Below, in pieces: positions 35,662 to 46,800 of a stretch of DNA of 64,000 bases. Made by a program: the position numbers and the translations under genes. Under the pieces are notes generated by a model. That model was not told the DNA's origin. It searched no databases and saw nothing but the letters and a program-made list of their open reading frames with translations. This DNA is from Sambucus nigra (Eukaryota > Streptophyta > Magnoliopsida > Dipsacales > Adoxaceae): contig OX422207.1 of assembly GCA_949130495.1 (NCBI GenBank), positions 831,704,073 to 831,768,072 of the forward strand. Direction: 5' to 3'. Position 1 is the stretch's first letter; every line of letters begins with the position of its first letter.

Positions 35662-36508
35662 TAGGTCTAGCCTATGGCTCTCTTGCAAGGCTAACTGATC
35701 AGTCCCCATTGGCCTTTGGCGATCAGTAGGAAGGACTTCTCTCTCGAGCTGCGCAGGGGCCAATTATGGAGAAATGGAAACCGAGGCCCCCTCTGGCAAT
35801 GCAAACACGGGCATGAGAGCTTGCCCAGCCTTCCTCCTTGCTTCCACTCTTCTCTTCTCCTCCTCCTCTCTCTCTCTCTCTCTCTCCTTCTTTATCCTCT
35901 TCCTCTCCTCCACCTTTTTTTTCTCTTCAATCTTCTTCCTCTCCTCCTCTCTTTTTCTCTCTCTATCTCTCAACTGCTCTTGTTCTTTTCTCTTATTCTC
36001 CTTCTCCAGATCAGCAGATTGAGAACTAGTGCCAATAGACCCATTGCCTGATTTATGCTTCCTCGACCTTTGAGCGAGAAGCACATAATCCTTATCATCA
36101 TCATCACGGATAAAGTTTCTCCTATGGGAACCATTTCCTTGCTAGAACTGTTGGATGTGCTTGAAGACTCTTGAGCCTCAAAAACCTCCTCTAAGCTGGA
36201 GGAACCTTCATTACTGGAGCTCGCCTCACTAGAACCACCTTCATCACCTCCTTTGATATCACCTTCAGAACTGCTCTCTTCCTCATCCAACTGAATGGGA
36301 TCGACAACAGCTTCTTAAGAAGTATCTAAGTCAGGAATGTTGTCCATAGTCCTCTCAATGAAAATGGACCCGATGTTCTTATACTCCAGCAGGAAAGCAG
36401 CGGACCGGGTATGTTCACCGTTGGCCAGAGATTCCCTGATATTCCAAGGTTTGATCAGCTCAGAAGCTCGAACCTCGCTGAGAGCAGGTTCCAAGTTCTT
36501 TATCCTTG

Positions 36509-36582
36509 CTGAAAAGAAAATAAGAAAGTATCAAAAAAATCACACATTAACAAGGAGATCGAAAGACCAGAGTAAAGACTAC
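36509..36582 (-). other. Putative intron in antisense gene
   Basis: 74 bases on the minus strand with donor ATAG|GTAGTC and acceptor TTTTCTTTTCAG|CAAGG; very T-rich 3' half, typical of plant introns. Confidence 0.5.
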
Positions 36583-37490
36583 CTATATATTCTTCCCCAT
36601 AAAAGGGAACAGTGAATCTATCAGACCTCGCCCCTTCAATCTAGGAGGAGAACTGCCAATTCCTAGCAAGAAAGCCATCTTGTCAGTAGTCCTTGCGGGA
36701 ATCAGGTAAATTTACTACCAATACCCTATCAGGACTCCTGGACTTGAGGTAGAGAAGGCCAGAACTCGTTCGAGAGAAGGAATAACAATAATAAACTTCA
36801 GTGAGCCCCAATTTAGTGCCATAAAGTTGATTTATTCTATAAACACCAATGACTATCTTCCAGACATTGGGCAAACACTATGCATGAACAATGTTGAAAT
36901 AACCAAAGAACTTCATGAACAAATTGTTTGGAGGAAAAATAAGCCCCCTTGGGAAAGTGACAAAACATGAATCTAATGAGCGCCCTCTATCTGTCTAACA
37001 TTCTTAGGGAGAGAGGCGCACTCAATCTCTACCCACTCTGGGATATTATAAAACTTACTAAACTCAGACACTGATCTATTACCTATCTTTGACATTTGTA
37101 AGCCCTAAATTGCAAGTTCAAAGAAAACTCAACAAAGAAAGCACACATAGAGGGAGCAGAGGGAACTTATGAGATGAAAGTTTGACTTGGACGATGTAAG
37201 ATCACAAGCCCAGGTGACCAGGGAAATTGAAAGCGAAGAAAATGAAGACCTGGAGAAGAGGGCACAAGAGCTAAAGTTCGTAGAAGATGAGGGAACACTA
37301 AGAAGTTTGAAACGACAACTATGGAACGCTGCTCCAAATAACTTTTAAATGCTCCCAATCATCGTGCACAGGACATGAAGCAACTGCCGCCTAAATATGT
37401 TCTCAACTTTGGGAAGAGTTGCAAGATATACAAACAGAGCCATTATGACAAATCATTTAAATTTGATGAGCCCAAATTGTGGCCCAACAA

Positions 37491-37503
37491 CTTTAGGGGA
37501 AGT
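37491..37503 (+). other. Polypurine tract of Tat element
   Basis: CTTTAGGGGAAGT immediately before the 3' LTR start TGTGGG. Confidence 0.75.
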
Positions 37504-37911
37504 TGTGGGTACCCGAATTTACCATTATGGGACCGGACGAGTAGTCCGATAAAAATGGCCCAAAGTCCGGACCCCTCACCATAGTTGAATACAATTATGA
37601 GTTAGTCTTCTCCTAGAATCCCGTATAGAGATATTCCAGGAGAGAAAAATGAACGTGGGGGAGTCCAACACCCCCACTCCCCGAAGAGAAATATGTATAA
37701 AATAAACCCTAAGCCTAGGGCAAGGGACACGCACTCTATTCTTTGTAAACACTCCCCAAAGTATATTGAAATATTACTGACTGCACCACCATGGACGTAG
37801 GCATTCTTGTTGAACCACATATATACTGTGTTCTGTGATTGGCATTTTATGTTCTTTATTTTCCTTGGTGATTGCGCTTTTCTCATTTATTTGTGTTGAA
37901 TATAATTATCA

Positions 37912-37916
<5 letters not shown>
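37504..37916 (+). repeat. 3' LTR of Tat element
   Basis: From TGTGGGTACCCGAATTTACC to ATTATCACCACA. It matches the 5' LTR but carries an extra ATTCCAG-type insertion near 37633. The terminal CACA runs into a (CA)n tract. Confidence 0.92.

Positions 37917-37942
<26 letters not shown>
37913..37942. repeat. (CA)15 tract at LTR end
   Basis: The last CACA of the LTR continues as a pure CA run and then passes to (TA)n. The 5' LTR ends with only CCACA, so the run probably grew by slippage after insertion. Confidence 0.85.
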
Positions 37943-37953
<11 letters not shown>

Positions 37954-38040
37954 CAATAACCTCATTTAACAGTCCATTACACATTTATTATTTATTCGGT
38001 AACAATATTTTGTTTTGTGTTAACTAGTGCCAAATGTAAG

Positions 38041-38345
38041 GAAAGAATACTCTTCATTACAAATATTTTGTGTTGAAATTCATGAAGTACTTCATGGAGG
38101 ATCCTCCCACACCTTTTGAAACTAAGGTAGTTACCAATGTCTTCACCTCTTATCCTATTGTACAAAATTTTTTTTAGTTATTAACCAATATACAGCGTAT
38201 TAAGAAAATTAATTTATATCTTCAATTTTTAGTTGAGAAGATTTCCCCATGAAGTGAGGTACATGTCGAATGAGCTAAATAAAGTTCAAATGGAGTTTAT
38301 TGAATTCATTACGGATTATATATATAAGGTACTTTTGAATAACTC
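38041..38345 (+). pseudogene. CACTA-associated Ulp1-like protease tail
   Basis: VLKFMKYFMEDPPTPFETK (38070-38127) and, after what looks like an AT-rich intron, YMSNELNKVQMEFIEFITDY (38260-38320). The pattern matches the end of Ulp1/C48 cysteine-protease domains carried by plant CACTA and MULE elements, where D-C-G-x-Y-V-M-x-F-M is followed by an acidic helix with E-W-A-E-F. The catalytic His, Asp and Cys lie upstream and are absent. Its role in these transposons is unproven. It lies 0.75 kb before a CACTA right terminus on the same strand. Confidence 0.5.
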
Positions 38346-39098
38346 TATTTCGTTACATCATAATGATAATTTGTTGAGATGATTGTGTTTTGATGAAAAG
38401 TATGTTGATTATATTCGATTGCAGGGTTACTCATTTTGGGTTAAATAGCGTCAAGAATAAACTTGATTGAGTATTACACTCGACAAAAACCTAGTGTGAG
38501 TATTATTTTCGATCGTGGATCTTATGATGTAGTTCGCAATTCCAGTGTTTGGATATTGTAATGTATCATCACTATTTTTAGGATATTATCACGTAGATAA
38601 CTAGACGTTAGCTAGTGGTTGGATATCATCACATAGCTCACACACTAGCTAGTTTTTGGATATGATGTAGTTCACATTAATATTTTTGTATTGTAAATAT
38701 CTTTATGTGTATCAAGTTAGTGATATTTATCACTTTGGTTATTATCTATTTATAATAGGACAAAAATTGATGGCACAAACACTGATTTAACCTCAAATAA
38801 TAGTTGTCTATTGATGGAGTAATGATTTATTTTTTATTTTTATATCAACATTTATGTGAGTTTTGAAAATACTCTCATAAAATTATTAAAATTGTGATGA
38901 ATGTGATCTTATTTATGCCAGATTTTCAAGAAAATGTGATTAAAACATGTTGAATTCCGTAGTTTTTATGTATATTGTTAAAAACTATGATAAAAGTGAT
39001 CTCATTTATGTTAGTTTTATAAACATGTATATTAGGGCTTTATATGTCAGTTTTGAAAAATTCCAAAACTAACATAAATGACTATTTTTCTTGTAGTG
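38346..39098 (+). mobile_element. CACTA right terminus with subterminal repeats
   Basis: It ends ACTATTTTTCTTGTAGTG, the inverse of CACTACAAGAAAAATAGT, a common plant CACTA terminus. Four or five copies of ATTTATGTNAGTTTT or its inverse lie at 38856-39085. The subterminal motif differs from that of the left terminus at 25493, and the terminal repeats agree only in part. The following bases are TATG, against ATG before the left terminus. Confidence 0.75.
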
Positions 39099-39101
39099 TA
39101 T

Positions 39102-41107
39102 GCCAGCACAAAAAGAAGTCATATGAAGATAGGAGGGCAAAAATGATATACCTTTATTCCCAAACTGAACGCTAAAGAGCTAGAGATAAACAAGTGTGAT
39201 GTGCATGAATCAAATAGTGCATTTACCCATGTGCTGAATAAAATTATTATACCTTTCATTACGAATATATGACCAGAAGGTGCTACAAACTGTGACATGG
39301 CTTAGGCTCGTTTAGGGTTAAACCTACTGCTCTGGCCATCAGGAACCTAACGTGGCCCACAACTGCTCTTTCCCTAACTAGGACGTGAATCATCCACTAC
39401 GCATCACCAGCTAATGATACCCAAAGAGAACTGCTGTTGTTGATAGGTGGCGCCCATGTAGCTAGAACTTCTACCTGGTACATAGTTGAGAGACTGTTGA
39501 CATCCGTGTTGATTACCAAAAGCTCTCTAAGTGAAATCACTCTTGAAGTGATTGGGGGGGCCCACATGCAAAACAAGTCCTCTCGGTAAGGTCCATGTGA
39601 CTCTGGTCGCTAGTACAGTGGGCGGATAATGAGCCAACCCCTATAGCGGCCTTTAGCTTCGTAAAGAAGCCTCACGTCCTACTCTTGGACTTCTTGTGTC
39701 CACTAGTGTGGGACCTTGTTATCCGTGATGAGATTGTCATCATTTTGCCTCTTGCTTTAGCTTGATGGCTTTATTCATCGCGGTTCTAAACTTTGGAATA
39801 TCCAATCTAGCCACGATTCTTCGAATACCGAGGCCAAGGCCCTTCACAAACAACCTTGGCTTTTCTGCCTCATCCTTCGGCACCACATCCATGTACTTGC
39901 ACAAAATATGGAATCTGACCTGGTACTCTTTCACCAACGTCTTCACCTAAATCAAATTACGTATTTTTTTAAAATAGGAATCATATCTCCCAAATAGCAT
40001 ACAGATAACAATGGGGAAAATCCCCCCACCGGTGGCTTACATCAAGTATGGGAAATAAAATAACCTATGTTATACAAAGTCTCTAAAATATCAATACAAA
40101 AACTAGTTTTAGTGCCATTAAAAGGAAATATACGAAAAGCCATCTTGATCTCCCCACAAATGAGGTCAATAATCGAGGATTCCTTCATAGGTAAGCTCAT
40201 GAAGTTTGATTTGTTCCTCGCACACCACAAATGCCAACATATAAAAGCTAGAATAATACAACATAGAATATTTCTGATTTTGCCACCCTTTGAATTAATC
40301 CACCAAATCATCAAGTTCCCATTAAAATTAGAAGAAGACAAACATAAACCGAGGATATTTGAGAATTTTTGAGAAACATATTGTGCAATAGTACCATTAC
40401 AAAATAAATGTTCTCTGTCTTCTTCACAAATAACAACTCAACATCTACATTTTGAGGGAAGTGGAATGTGGATGTTTTTTATATACTCATCAATCGCTAT
40501 CCTTTTGAATCAAATAAAGAAATTAGTCCTTATTAGGATACTTAAATGTATGGGAATAGTACTGGTCTAGGAATGTATTCCTGAAGCTATCCCAATATAT
40601 AGTCTCTCCCACACTCACAGAGTAGGCGCTCCACAAGCGCTATGCCTGCTCTGTGGAATGGAAGGTTGATATTTTGACTTTGTGAAAATCTGGCACATAA
40701 AGAATCTCCATAACCCGAGTGACCTCATTAAGAAACTCTTATGTAGTGTCAGTTCCAGTTTCCCCGTTAAAGGTGGGCGTGGGTGCATCCTCCTAAACTC
40801 CTTCATAATGGAGGCGAAAGTAGTGCTCTCAACTGTTCCACTACGGTTGTCCCTTTGTTTTTGCGAGAGGGAGATTGCAAGATGATGCACAGATTTTTCC
40901 ATGCATCTAAGCTCATTATGTCATTACCCATTATCCCCATCATGGGTCATAGTCATCTAAATAAGAAAGGAGAGTTCAATACACAAGGATATAAGATAAA
41001 AGTGACAAACTAAAAATAATAATTAAATAGGTAACTACAATGGAAACGTATAAAGTAAGTGTACTAAGAAAGCATAAACACTCTATAACATTCGAGAATC
41101 CTATTTC
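39102..41107 (-). pseudogene. Ty3 gag and protease start, minus strand
   Basis: From the primer site downward: gag N-terminal part MKEFRRMHPRPP (about 40810-40775), IYWDSFRNTFLDQYY (about 40595-40545), then past a LINE insertion KTLVKEYQVRFHILCKYMDV, EAEKPRLFVKGL and LDIPKFRTAMNKAIKL (39946-39740). Next a degraded knuckle region (39600-39540), then the protease block ALFDSCTSHLFISSS (39235-39190), where the D-T/S-G of the active site reads D-S-C. The CACTA terminus cuts it at 39101. Gag packages RNA and protease matures the particle; both are inactive here. Confidence 0.75.
39958..40507 (-). mobile_element. 5'-truncated LINE fragment inside Ty3 gag
   Basis: The 550-bp insertion has AATCAAAT on both sides (39950-39957 and 40508-40515) and an A-rich end on the minus strand (plus-strand TATTTTTTTAAAA at 39963-39974), as left by target-primed reverse transcription. 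Its minus strand codes EYIKNIHIPLPSK, CEEDREHLFCNGTIAQYV and LAFICWHLWCARNKSNFMSL. These correspond to the zinc-binding region after the reverse transcriptase (zf-RVT) and the following W-x-x-W-x-A-R-N block of plant LINEs. Only the 3' end of the LINE is present. Confidence 0.75.
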
Positions 41108-41118
41108 TCTGATACCAT
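41108..41118 (-). other. Primer binding site (initiator tRNA-Met), minus strand
   Basis: The minus strand reads TGGTATCAGAG directly after the LTR end GTGTTACA and an A. It fixes the orientation: LTR to the right, gag to the left. Confidence 0.8.
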
Positions 41119-41119
41119 T

Positions 41120-44100
41120 TGTAACACTCTGACACGAATTTAGGTCACTGACGGGTCAACCCGCAATGAGTCAAGGAGTTAAATGGGGAGAGGGAGAGTC
41201 CAATTTTATTATTTAAGAAAAACTCTTTGATTACAGCATTTTATGAGGATCAAATTACCAATTTTAATTTGAGAAGTAATGACCACTTTATGTAGTTAGG
41301 TTTAATAAAAAAAATATTTGTGAAAACTTATTGAATCTAACAATACTTGATAGATAAGAAATAAAGTATTGTTGATCATGTATTATTACATCAGTTGGCT
41401 ATGTGACCGAATAAAATGATTTAAAATATTCCAATTTCAATGTTTCGAAAGATAAGTTAAAAAATAGTGGTAGAGCCTCGAACGATGATTACTACCCTCA
41501 GGGTCCTTACCATCATTCTTGTCAACGTCCCTACTTGATGTACTTGGGGGGTGGGTGGGGGTGGGGGTTTTAATGTATAAAGCACGGTTGAACGGATGCT
41601 CAGCAGGGTGAGAAATACTAAGATAAGACATTTTCTATAAAAATATTATACATATAACATTATTTTAATAGTTTGCAAACTTATCATTTAGGTAGCATTA
41701 ATGTAATTACTATACAATGCACCCAAGTGATATGCTCATACTCACACTTAACCATTTTATACCACCCTTTACCGAGTCTAGAGATTATTTAATCTAATTT
41801 TATTCCTTAGTCTCCATTTTATCCATTTCATTAGATTGTCTTATTTACATTCCTTAAGCACAACCGAATTCGTTTTCTTTTAATTTTTTTTCTCAGAATC
41901 ATCTAAATATCTGCATACATTAACGGGGTCCACATCATCGGCTATGCTACCATATACTCTGCCAGTGATTTTGGGTCTTTCATCCAAGGGCTCCGGGCCC
42001 TTCTTTATTATTTTTGGTCTCATTTGAGCCCATATTATTGTGCTTTCATATTTTTACCAATGTCCACATTGTTCCTTTACTTTCATCATTTTTAGGCCAT
42101 TTTATGTAACTATTTTTCACAAAACCGATCAATAGGGTCAAGCGAGAAAGTCACACCCCAAGGGCCCTCTAAGTTTTAGTAAAATTACCCTTTTTACCCT
42201 TCATTTCTCGAAACCTTGTGAAAAACATATTTCTTTCATCATGGCATGATAAACCATCATTTTACATTGAAAATCCACCTTTCATTATTTTGTGTCCAAA
42301 AATATACATTATCATTTTCCTCCATGAAAGTAATATTTCTTTATATTTCTTTTTAAAAAAAATATTTAATGTCATAAAGACCATTTTTACAAAATGCCCA
42401 TTTTACCATCATACCTAAATGTTGCATTAAATATCATTTCCTCGTGATTTTACAACATACTAAGGATTAATATTTTGAAATTTCTTATTTCATCAAGAAA
42501 ACCATTTTTAATTCAACATATCATGTATATAAGTCCTTATTTAACATACGACAATAATTTCAGAATTTTTAGGCAGATTTCAAGTCTATAACCCCATAAA
42601 TATGCAATAAAACATGATGTTAACTTGGGAATATATTTTCATGATTATTTACTCATTTTCTCAAGATTAAAATGCCATTTGTTCACCCAAAGCCATTTTA
42701 AACCTAGTTTTCTCAAAAGTCCCATTTTGCATGAAAACCTTTTAATAGACATACTAAAAATTATTTTTGTAAAATAAACCATTCTATCATGCATCCTAAT
42801 ATCTTTTAATATTGTAAACACTTGGAGGAAAACCCTATCTTGGATTTGAAGAAGAAAAGATAAAGGGGGTGACTTGAAAGTTTTTAAAAACTATAAATCG
42901 CTACGAAAGATCCAACTTCTTTAAGACATCTCCAACAATGGCTTCTTCAACCCAACTTCTTCTTCAACAAGGCTTGGAATGGGTGTTTAGCCTTGAAAAT
43001 CTTGGAAGGTGCTTGGTGTGGAAAGGTAATGTGACAACCCAAATATAATTAAGATAGATTATGTTTGAATCATTCTTAAGTTATGTGATATAGATAATGT
43101 GTTAATAATATAGATAACGTTAGGTTATTATATTTAGTCTAATTCTACTTTCAAAAATCATGAAATATTAAATTGGTTACAAACATAAATTCTGAAGTTT
43201 TCGGTAAGAATGTTCATGTTGGAGACTAGTTTTGACCCTTATAATATAACAATCGACTTATGTTAAAAACTAAAAATTTTAGATATATGAGTTAGGTTTA
43301 TAACACAATAAACGACATATCAAACAGAGGTCCGAGTAAGAAGTTATACTAAAATTAAGAACCAAGAGAAAATTTGTCTATTCATTTAAATGGTACTTTG
43401 TATTTTGGTACAAAAAATGTCTCAATTTGATTAGTTGGAGAGGGAGGTTGGTTTGGTAGACTTAAACAACTTAGAATTACCTCCTTCTTCAACAAATTCA
43501 TCCATGAGAAAATTTTGTCATAAAGTGAGAGAATAGTGAATCTTAGGAAGGAAAGTGCGAGGAGAAATTGGAGAAAAATCCATAGAAAATTCCATAAGAG
43601 TACCTAAGGTAGTTATATCCATAAACCTGGTTATTTTTTGTATAGTGATTGCAATGATAGAAATAATAAATACTTTACTAAACTTCCATGCCTTGGTGTT
43701 TGTTTAATAACCTTGTGTATTCAAACTTCTATACCTTTTTGTATACTTACTGGAATTGATAAATTCCAATTGGATATGAAATTAGACTCACATATTCGTA
43801 GCATAACCTAAAATTAGAATTAAACTCCATATGGTTAAGCCATAGTGATGGTTGTAAGTTGGTACATAGTTGTCGTTTTCATAAATGCATATAGATATAC
43901 CATGAGTTTGATAAAGCTTTTGACATAGCAAATGAACTATAAAATTATGAAACATTAATTTTCTGTTATTCATTCTGTTTATGGAAAATGGATGGAGAAT
44001 AATAAAAAGTTATGATTAATAAAAATTATGAAAATTCTTGGAGGTTGACGACATACTAGAGGAGATTATATGGCATCTTTAATATGTTATAAAGAAATGG

Positions 44101-45682
44101 GCCTATCTTTCTCTAGGAAACTTGAAATGATGCATCATCTTTTGCATTGAAAACCTAATATGATACGGATTGAATTACCAAGAAGAAATTAAAGCATGTT
44201 CGGGCTATGATTTGGATATGTTAAATATCTAAGCATAAATTTATATTGAACTTCATTTATGATAAATGATTTGAATGGGATCATGTGAAGCTTATGAACT
44301 CGATTACATTTATGTTTTTCTTTAAATTATTAATATTCTTATGATGATACTAATATTGTAAGAATGATCAAAACGGAAAAGAACCAGTCGAACCAGTTCC
44401 AGACAAAGGCAAAGGGAAAGCCCATTAAGTTACTAAGGTGAGTGTACTTATGATTGTTTCATATGTATAGATAAGAATATGATATGATGGATATGAATAT
44501 AGCTCTAAGAGACGATTGGTTTGAATACTTCGGTATTTAGGATTTGTTTGGTTATTCAAATATCCAGGATTAATTGGGTCTTATGATCATGGATTGGAAT
44601 TAGATGAAAATCCAATGATTTGTTTTGTCTTATGACAAAGATTTGTTAGAACTTTTGTTCCATGATTGTTATTGTCATAATTCGATGGATGATTTTGAGA
44701 GTTTCACTGTTGGAGAGAGCTGGGGTTAGATATGGGATATTAGTTGTTGTAACACTTATGGTTTTATTTCACTCATACATTGTATATAAAGAGTTATAGT
44801 GTTTTGATTTGATGACTGTAAATGTTCATAGTATTGTATATCCTCCAATTATGACTCTGATGCTAATTAAGTTATGGTACAGAGAAAGGTATTATGTTCA
44901 TTGTATACATTATACATGATAGTCGTGAAAAGAATTATATTACATTTGGTTGGATATTTTGATTAATTATTGTAAAAAAAATATTATAATGGACTTGGGT
45001 TTTGGGTGTGATAGCAAAACCTTGGAAAATTGTGGAAATGGGAGAGGAATGGGAGAGTGTCTCTTTAAAGAGAGCGAGAGAGCTCCAAAAATCTAATGAA
45101 AATGTCCTATCGACTCTCACCTCTATTTAAAACCACCAACACTTAATCTATTAACTAAGGGTTAAACCCAAGTTTTGATTTGAGTTGCTGAAATCTCGAG
45201 AACTCAGCGAATCCTACGCCCCACATCATGACAGCACATTAAAATGTGTGAAAAAGTCTCATTTTGTCCAGTCGTTCGAATGAGATACCCTCTCGTTCAA
45301 AAGATATTTATAACGAGGTACAAATGAGGGTAAATCCTAAGATTGAAAGGGAAAAGGAAATAACCTCATTCAAATAGGAAGCTACCCCTCGTTCGTACGA
45401 CAACGCACCTCATTTGAATGAAGGCAGTTCAATGAGATTACATAGAAATAAGGAAATTGAGTGGGTCCCAGTTGTTAGAAGTTTGATCAAACCTCATTTG
45501 AACGGCATGCCCATTCTCGTTCAAATGATGTGGACACTCATTCAAACGATGGCCAAATTTCAACAAACCAAGTTTAGACAATTAAGTCCCCAAATTAAAT
45601 TGCACAAGAGCCATAAGGATAACTCAAACTTAACATCCATTTGTAATATAAGGCTCATGGCCTAAAGGCATACAAATTATAT
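41120..45682 (-). repeat. Ty3 5' LTR, minus strand, interrupted by a solo LTR
   Basis: Second copy of the LTR at 4201-15255. Without the 1987-bp insertion at 43030-45016 it is about 2576 bp. On the minus strand it starts near TATAATTTGTATGCC and ends GTGTCAGAGTGTTACA just before the primer site. A TTTTAAATAGAG TATA-like box lies at 45120-45131 on the minus strand. Palindromic TTCGAA-type motifs lie at 45270-45545, as in the first copy. The upper boundary is placed by alignment only. Confidence 0.7.
43030..45016 (+). repeat. Solo LTR (Ty3 type)
   Basis: It starts TGTGACAACCCAAATATA and ends GGGTGTGATAGCA; outside it the host LTR resumes. Its internal layout (leader block ending AGAGTACCTAAGGTAGTTAT at about 43606-43625, then a long AT-rich part with GGTGAGTG) resembles the Ty3 LTR at 61745. 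No interior sequence or second LTR adjoins it, which fits loss of the rest by LTR-LTR recombination. A clear target duplication is not visible, so the ends may be off by a few bases. Confidence 0.55.
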
Positions 45683-46384
45683 GGTTGGAAGTACAAATCC
45701 CGAGCACATGTGTTTTAATATGGATATGGATATGAATATCATTTTGTTTTAGACATATGGAAATATTAGGTAGATCACTCATTAGTCGTAGAAGTTGGTA
45801 CTCATATATTATAGTTGGATTGGTTATGCTAAAATTCTTAATGTGATGTTATTACTTGGCTGATATGTGATATATGAGCACTATATTTGGTTTATTACTC
45901 GTATTGTATAATTAGAATTATGATACTATATCGAAATTTTAGAGTGTTTTAATGTTGATAGCTTAGTGCATATTAATAGATACATGTATAGTTAATTGTT
46001 GGATAGCTAGGACATTAATGGACAAAGTTGTGTTGGTATCATAAATAATAGAGTTTGTATAGTCCTAGGTACAGTGCACGAGAATATCTGGTTGTGCCGT
46101 AGTTAGTCTAGTAATGAGTAGAGCTTCGGAGGCTACTATGGGTGGATAGTAGTCTAAGTGTATAATTATTAGTTATGATATTCTACTACACTGAGTTATG
46201 TGGTATGAAATTTACATAGTTATTAGTGGGACTTAGAGTCTTACATTGTTTGTTATGCCTTAAGTAGGATAGTCAATTATGGCTAGGACAAATTTATGAT
46301 AGGTGGGCGAGGTATTTTGATGTGAGTGTCTCTAGGATGATATAAGACATAAACAAGTCACATTTATTATTGTTATGTAAGGTA
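45683..46384. other. AT-rich, LTR-like stretch, unclassified
   Basis: Composition and phrases (GCTTCGGAGGCTAC, AGTGGGACTTAGAGTC) resemble the variable part of plant Ty3 LTRs, but I find no ends, primer site or match elsewhere in the window. 46801-47022 is likewise unassigned. Confidence 0.3.
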
Positions 46385-46800
46385 AGATATTTCATCCGGA
46401 CCCATTTTTTCTGATCATTCGAAAAAGATTCATCTTATTCATAAAAAATAGGAGGTGGAACCAATAAAGATTTCTTTTTTGTTCATCCCTGGAGTTGAAT
46501 ACCCCATTCAATGATTGTTTTTAATCCAATATGTAGGAATCAATAGAAAAGGTAAATCCCTTATAATACACCAGATCAAGCTCTGTTATTGATAGAATGA
46601 ATAAAACTACCATTTCTTGAAATCTCTCTTTAGATTCAAAATCGTGATGTAACGTGTATGCTCCCCAACTCCGGTCATGGAATCGGTGAAATAAATCAAA
46701 AATGGATTTTTATTTAAGAATGAAATCTTATTAAAACTGTCCATATTCAGTTCATCCTACAGAGCCATAGCACATGGTTATTTATGGAATCTAACCCGCA
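46385..46800 (-). pseudogene. ycf2: Nuclear copy of chloroplast ycf2 fragment (NUPT)
   Basis: The minus strand codes, in broken frames, [15 protein letters not shown] (46740-46700), then an FSIDSY block (about 46550), VFNSRDEQKR (about 46500-46480) and QKKWVR (about 46400). These match, in order and spacing, the N-terminal third of Ycf2, the large plastid-encoded protein linked to chloroplast protein import. The fragment has stops and indels and is only about 0.4 kb, so it is plastid DNA transferred to the nucleus and decayed. The low AT bias typical of ycf2 against its surroundings supports this. Exact edges cannot be fixed by eye. Confidence 0.8.

Larger units (their letters stand above)
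34260..37095 (-). pseudogene. Antisense gene of Tat element (gypsy-type transposase-like ORF)
   Basis: On the minus strand between pol and the 3' LTR. It starts MSKIGNRSVSEFSKFYNIPE at 37095. After frameshifts it reads LPNVWKIVIGVYRINQLYGT, then GLTEVYYCYSFSRTSSGLLY and FLARNWQFS (36870-36640). This pattern recalls the plant family annotated as putative gypsy-type transposon protein (Transposase_28), as I remember it. Downstream are acidic and Ser-rich stretches (36290-36100), a Lys/Glu/Arg coiled coil (36010-35800), a coiled-coil segment (35620-35410) and a C-terminal coiled coil with Ser/Thr tail (34583-34260). Two short GT-AG introns are plausible. Such ORFs are known in Grande and relatives; their function is unknown. 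Confidence 0.65.
27272..37916 (+). mobile_element. Complete Ty3 retrotransposon, Tat-lineage type, 10.6 kb
   Basis: Short LTRs (407 and 413 bp), a TTGGCGTCGTTTGTGGGAAC primer region, gag, protease, reverse transcriptase, two RNase H regions and integrase in one direction, then a 4-kb region carrying an antisense gene before the 3' LTR. The second RNase H and the antisense ORF are known features of plant Tat-lineage elements such as Grande and Retand. All genes have stops or frameshifts. Flanks are TATAT on the left and, after an expanded CA tract, TATAT on the right. Confidence 0.9.

Noticed and set aside
35716..36051. Plus-strand Ser/Leu-rich open frames opposite the antisense gene
   Set aside because: Shadow of the Lys/Glu/Arg-rich coiled coil on the minus strand, which has the better protein character.
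25493..39098. One single CACTA element interrupted by the Tat element
   Set aside because: Subterminal repeats of the two ends are unlike and the Ty3 sequence on the outer sides is not continuous, so I list the ends separately and keep the question as a finding.
46385..46800. Functional plastid gene or plastid contig
   Set aside because: Stops, indels and nuclear transposons on both sides show a nuclear fossil.
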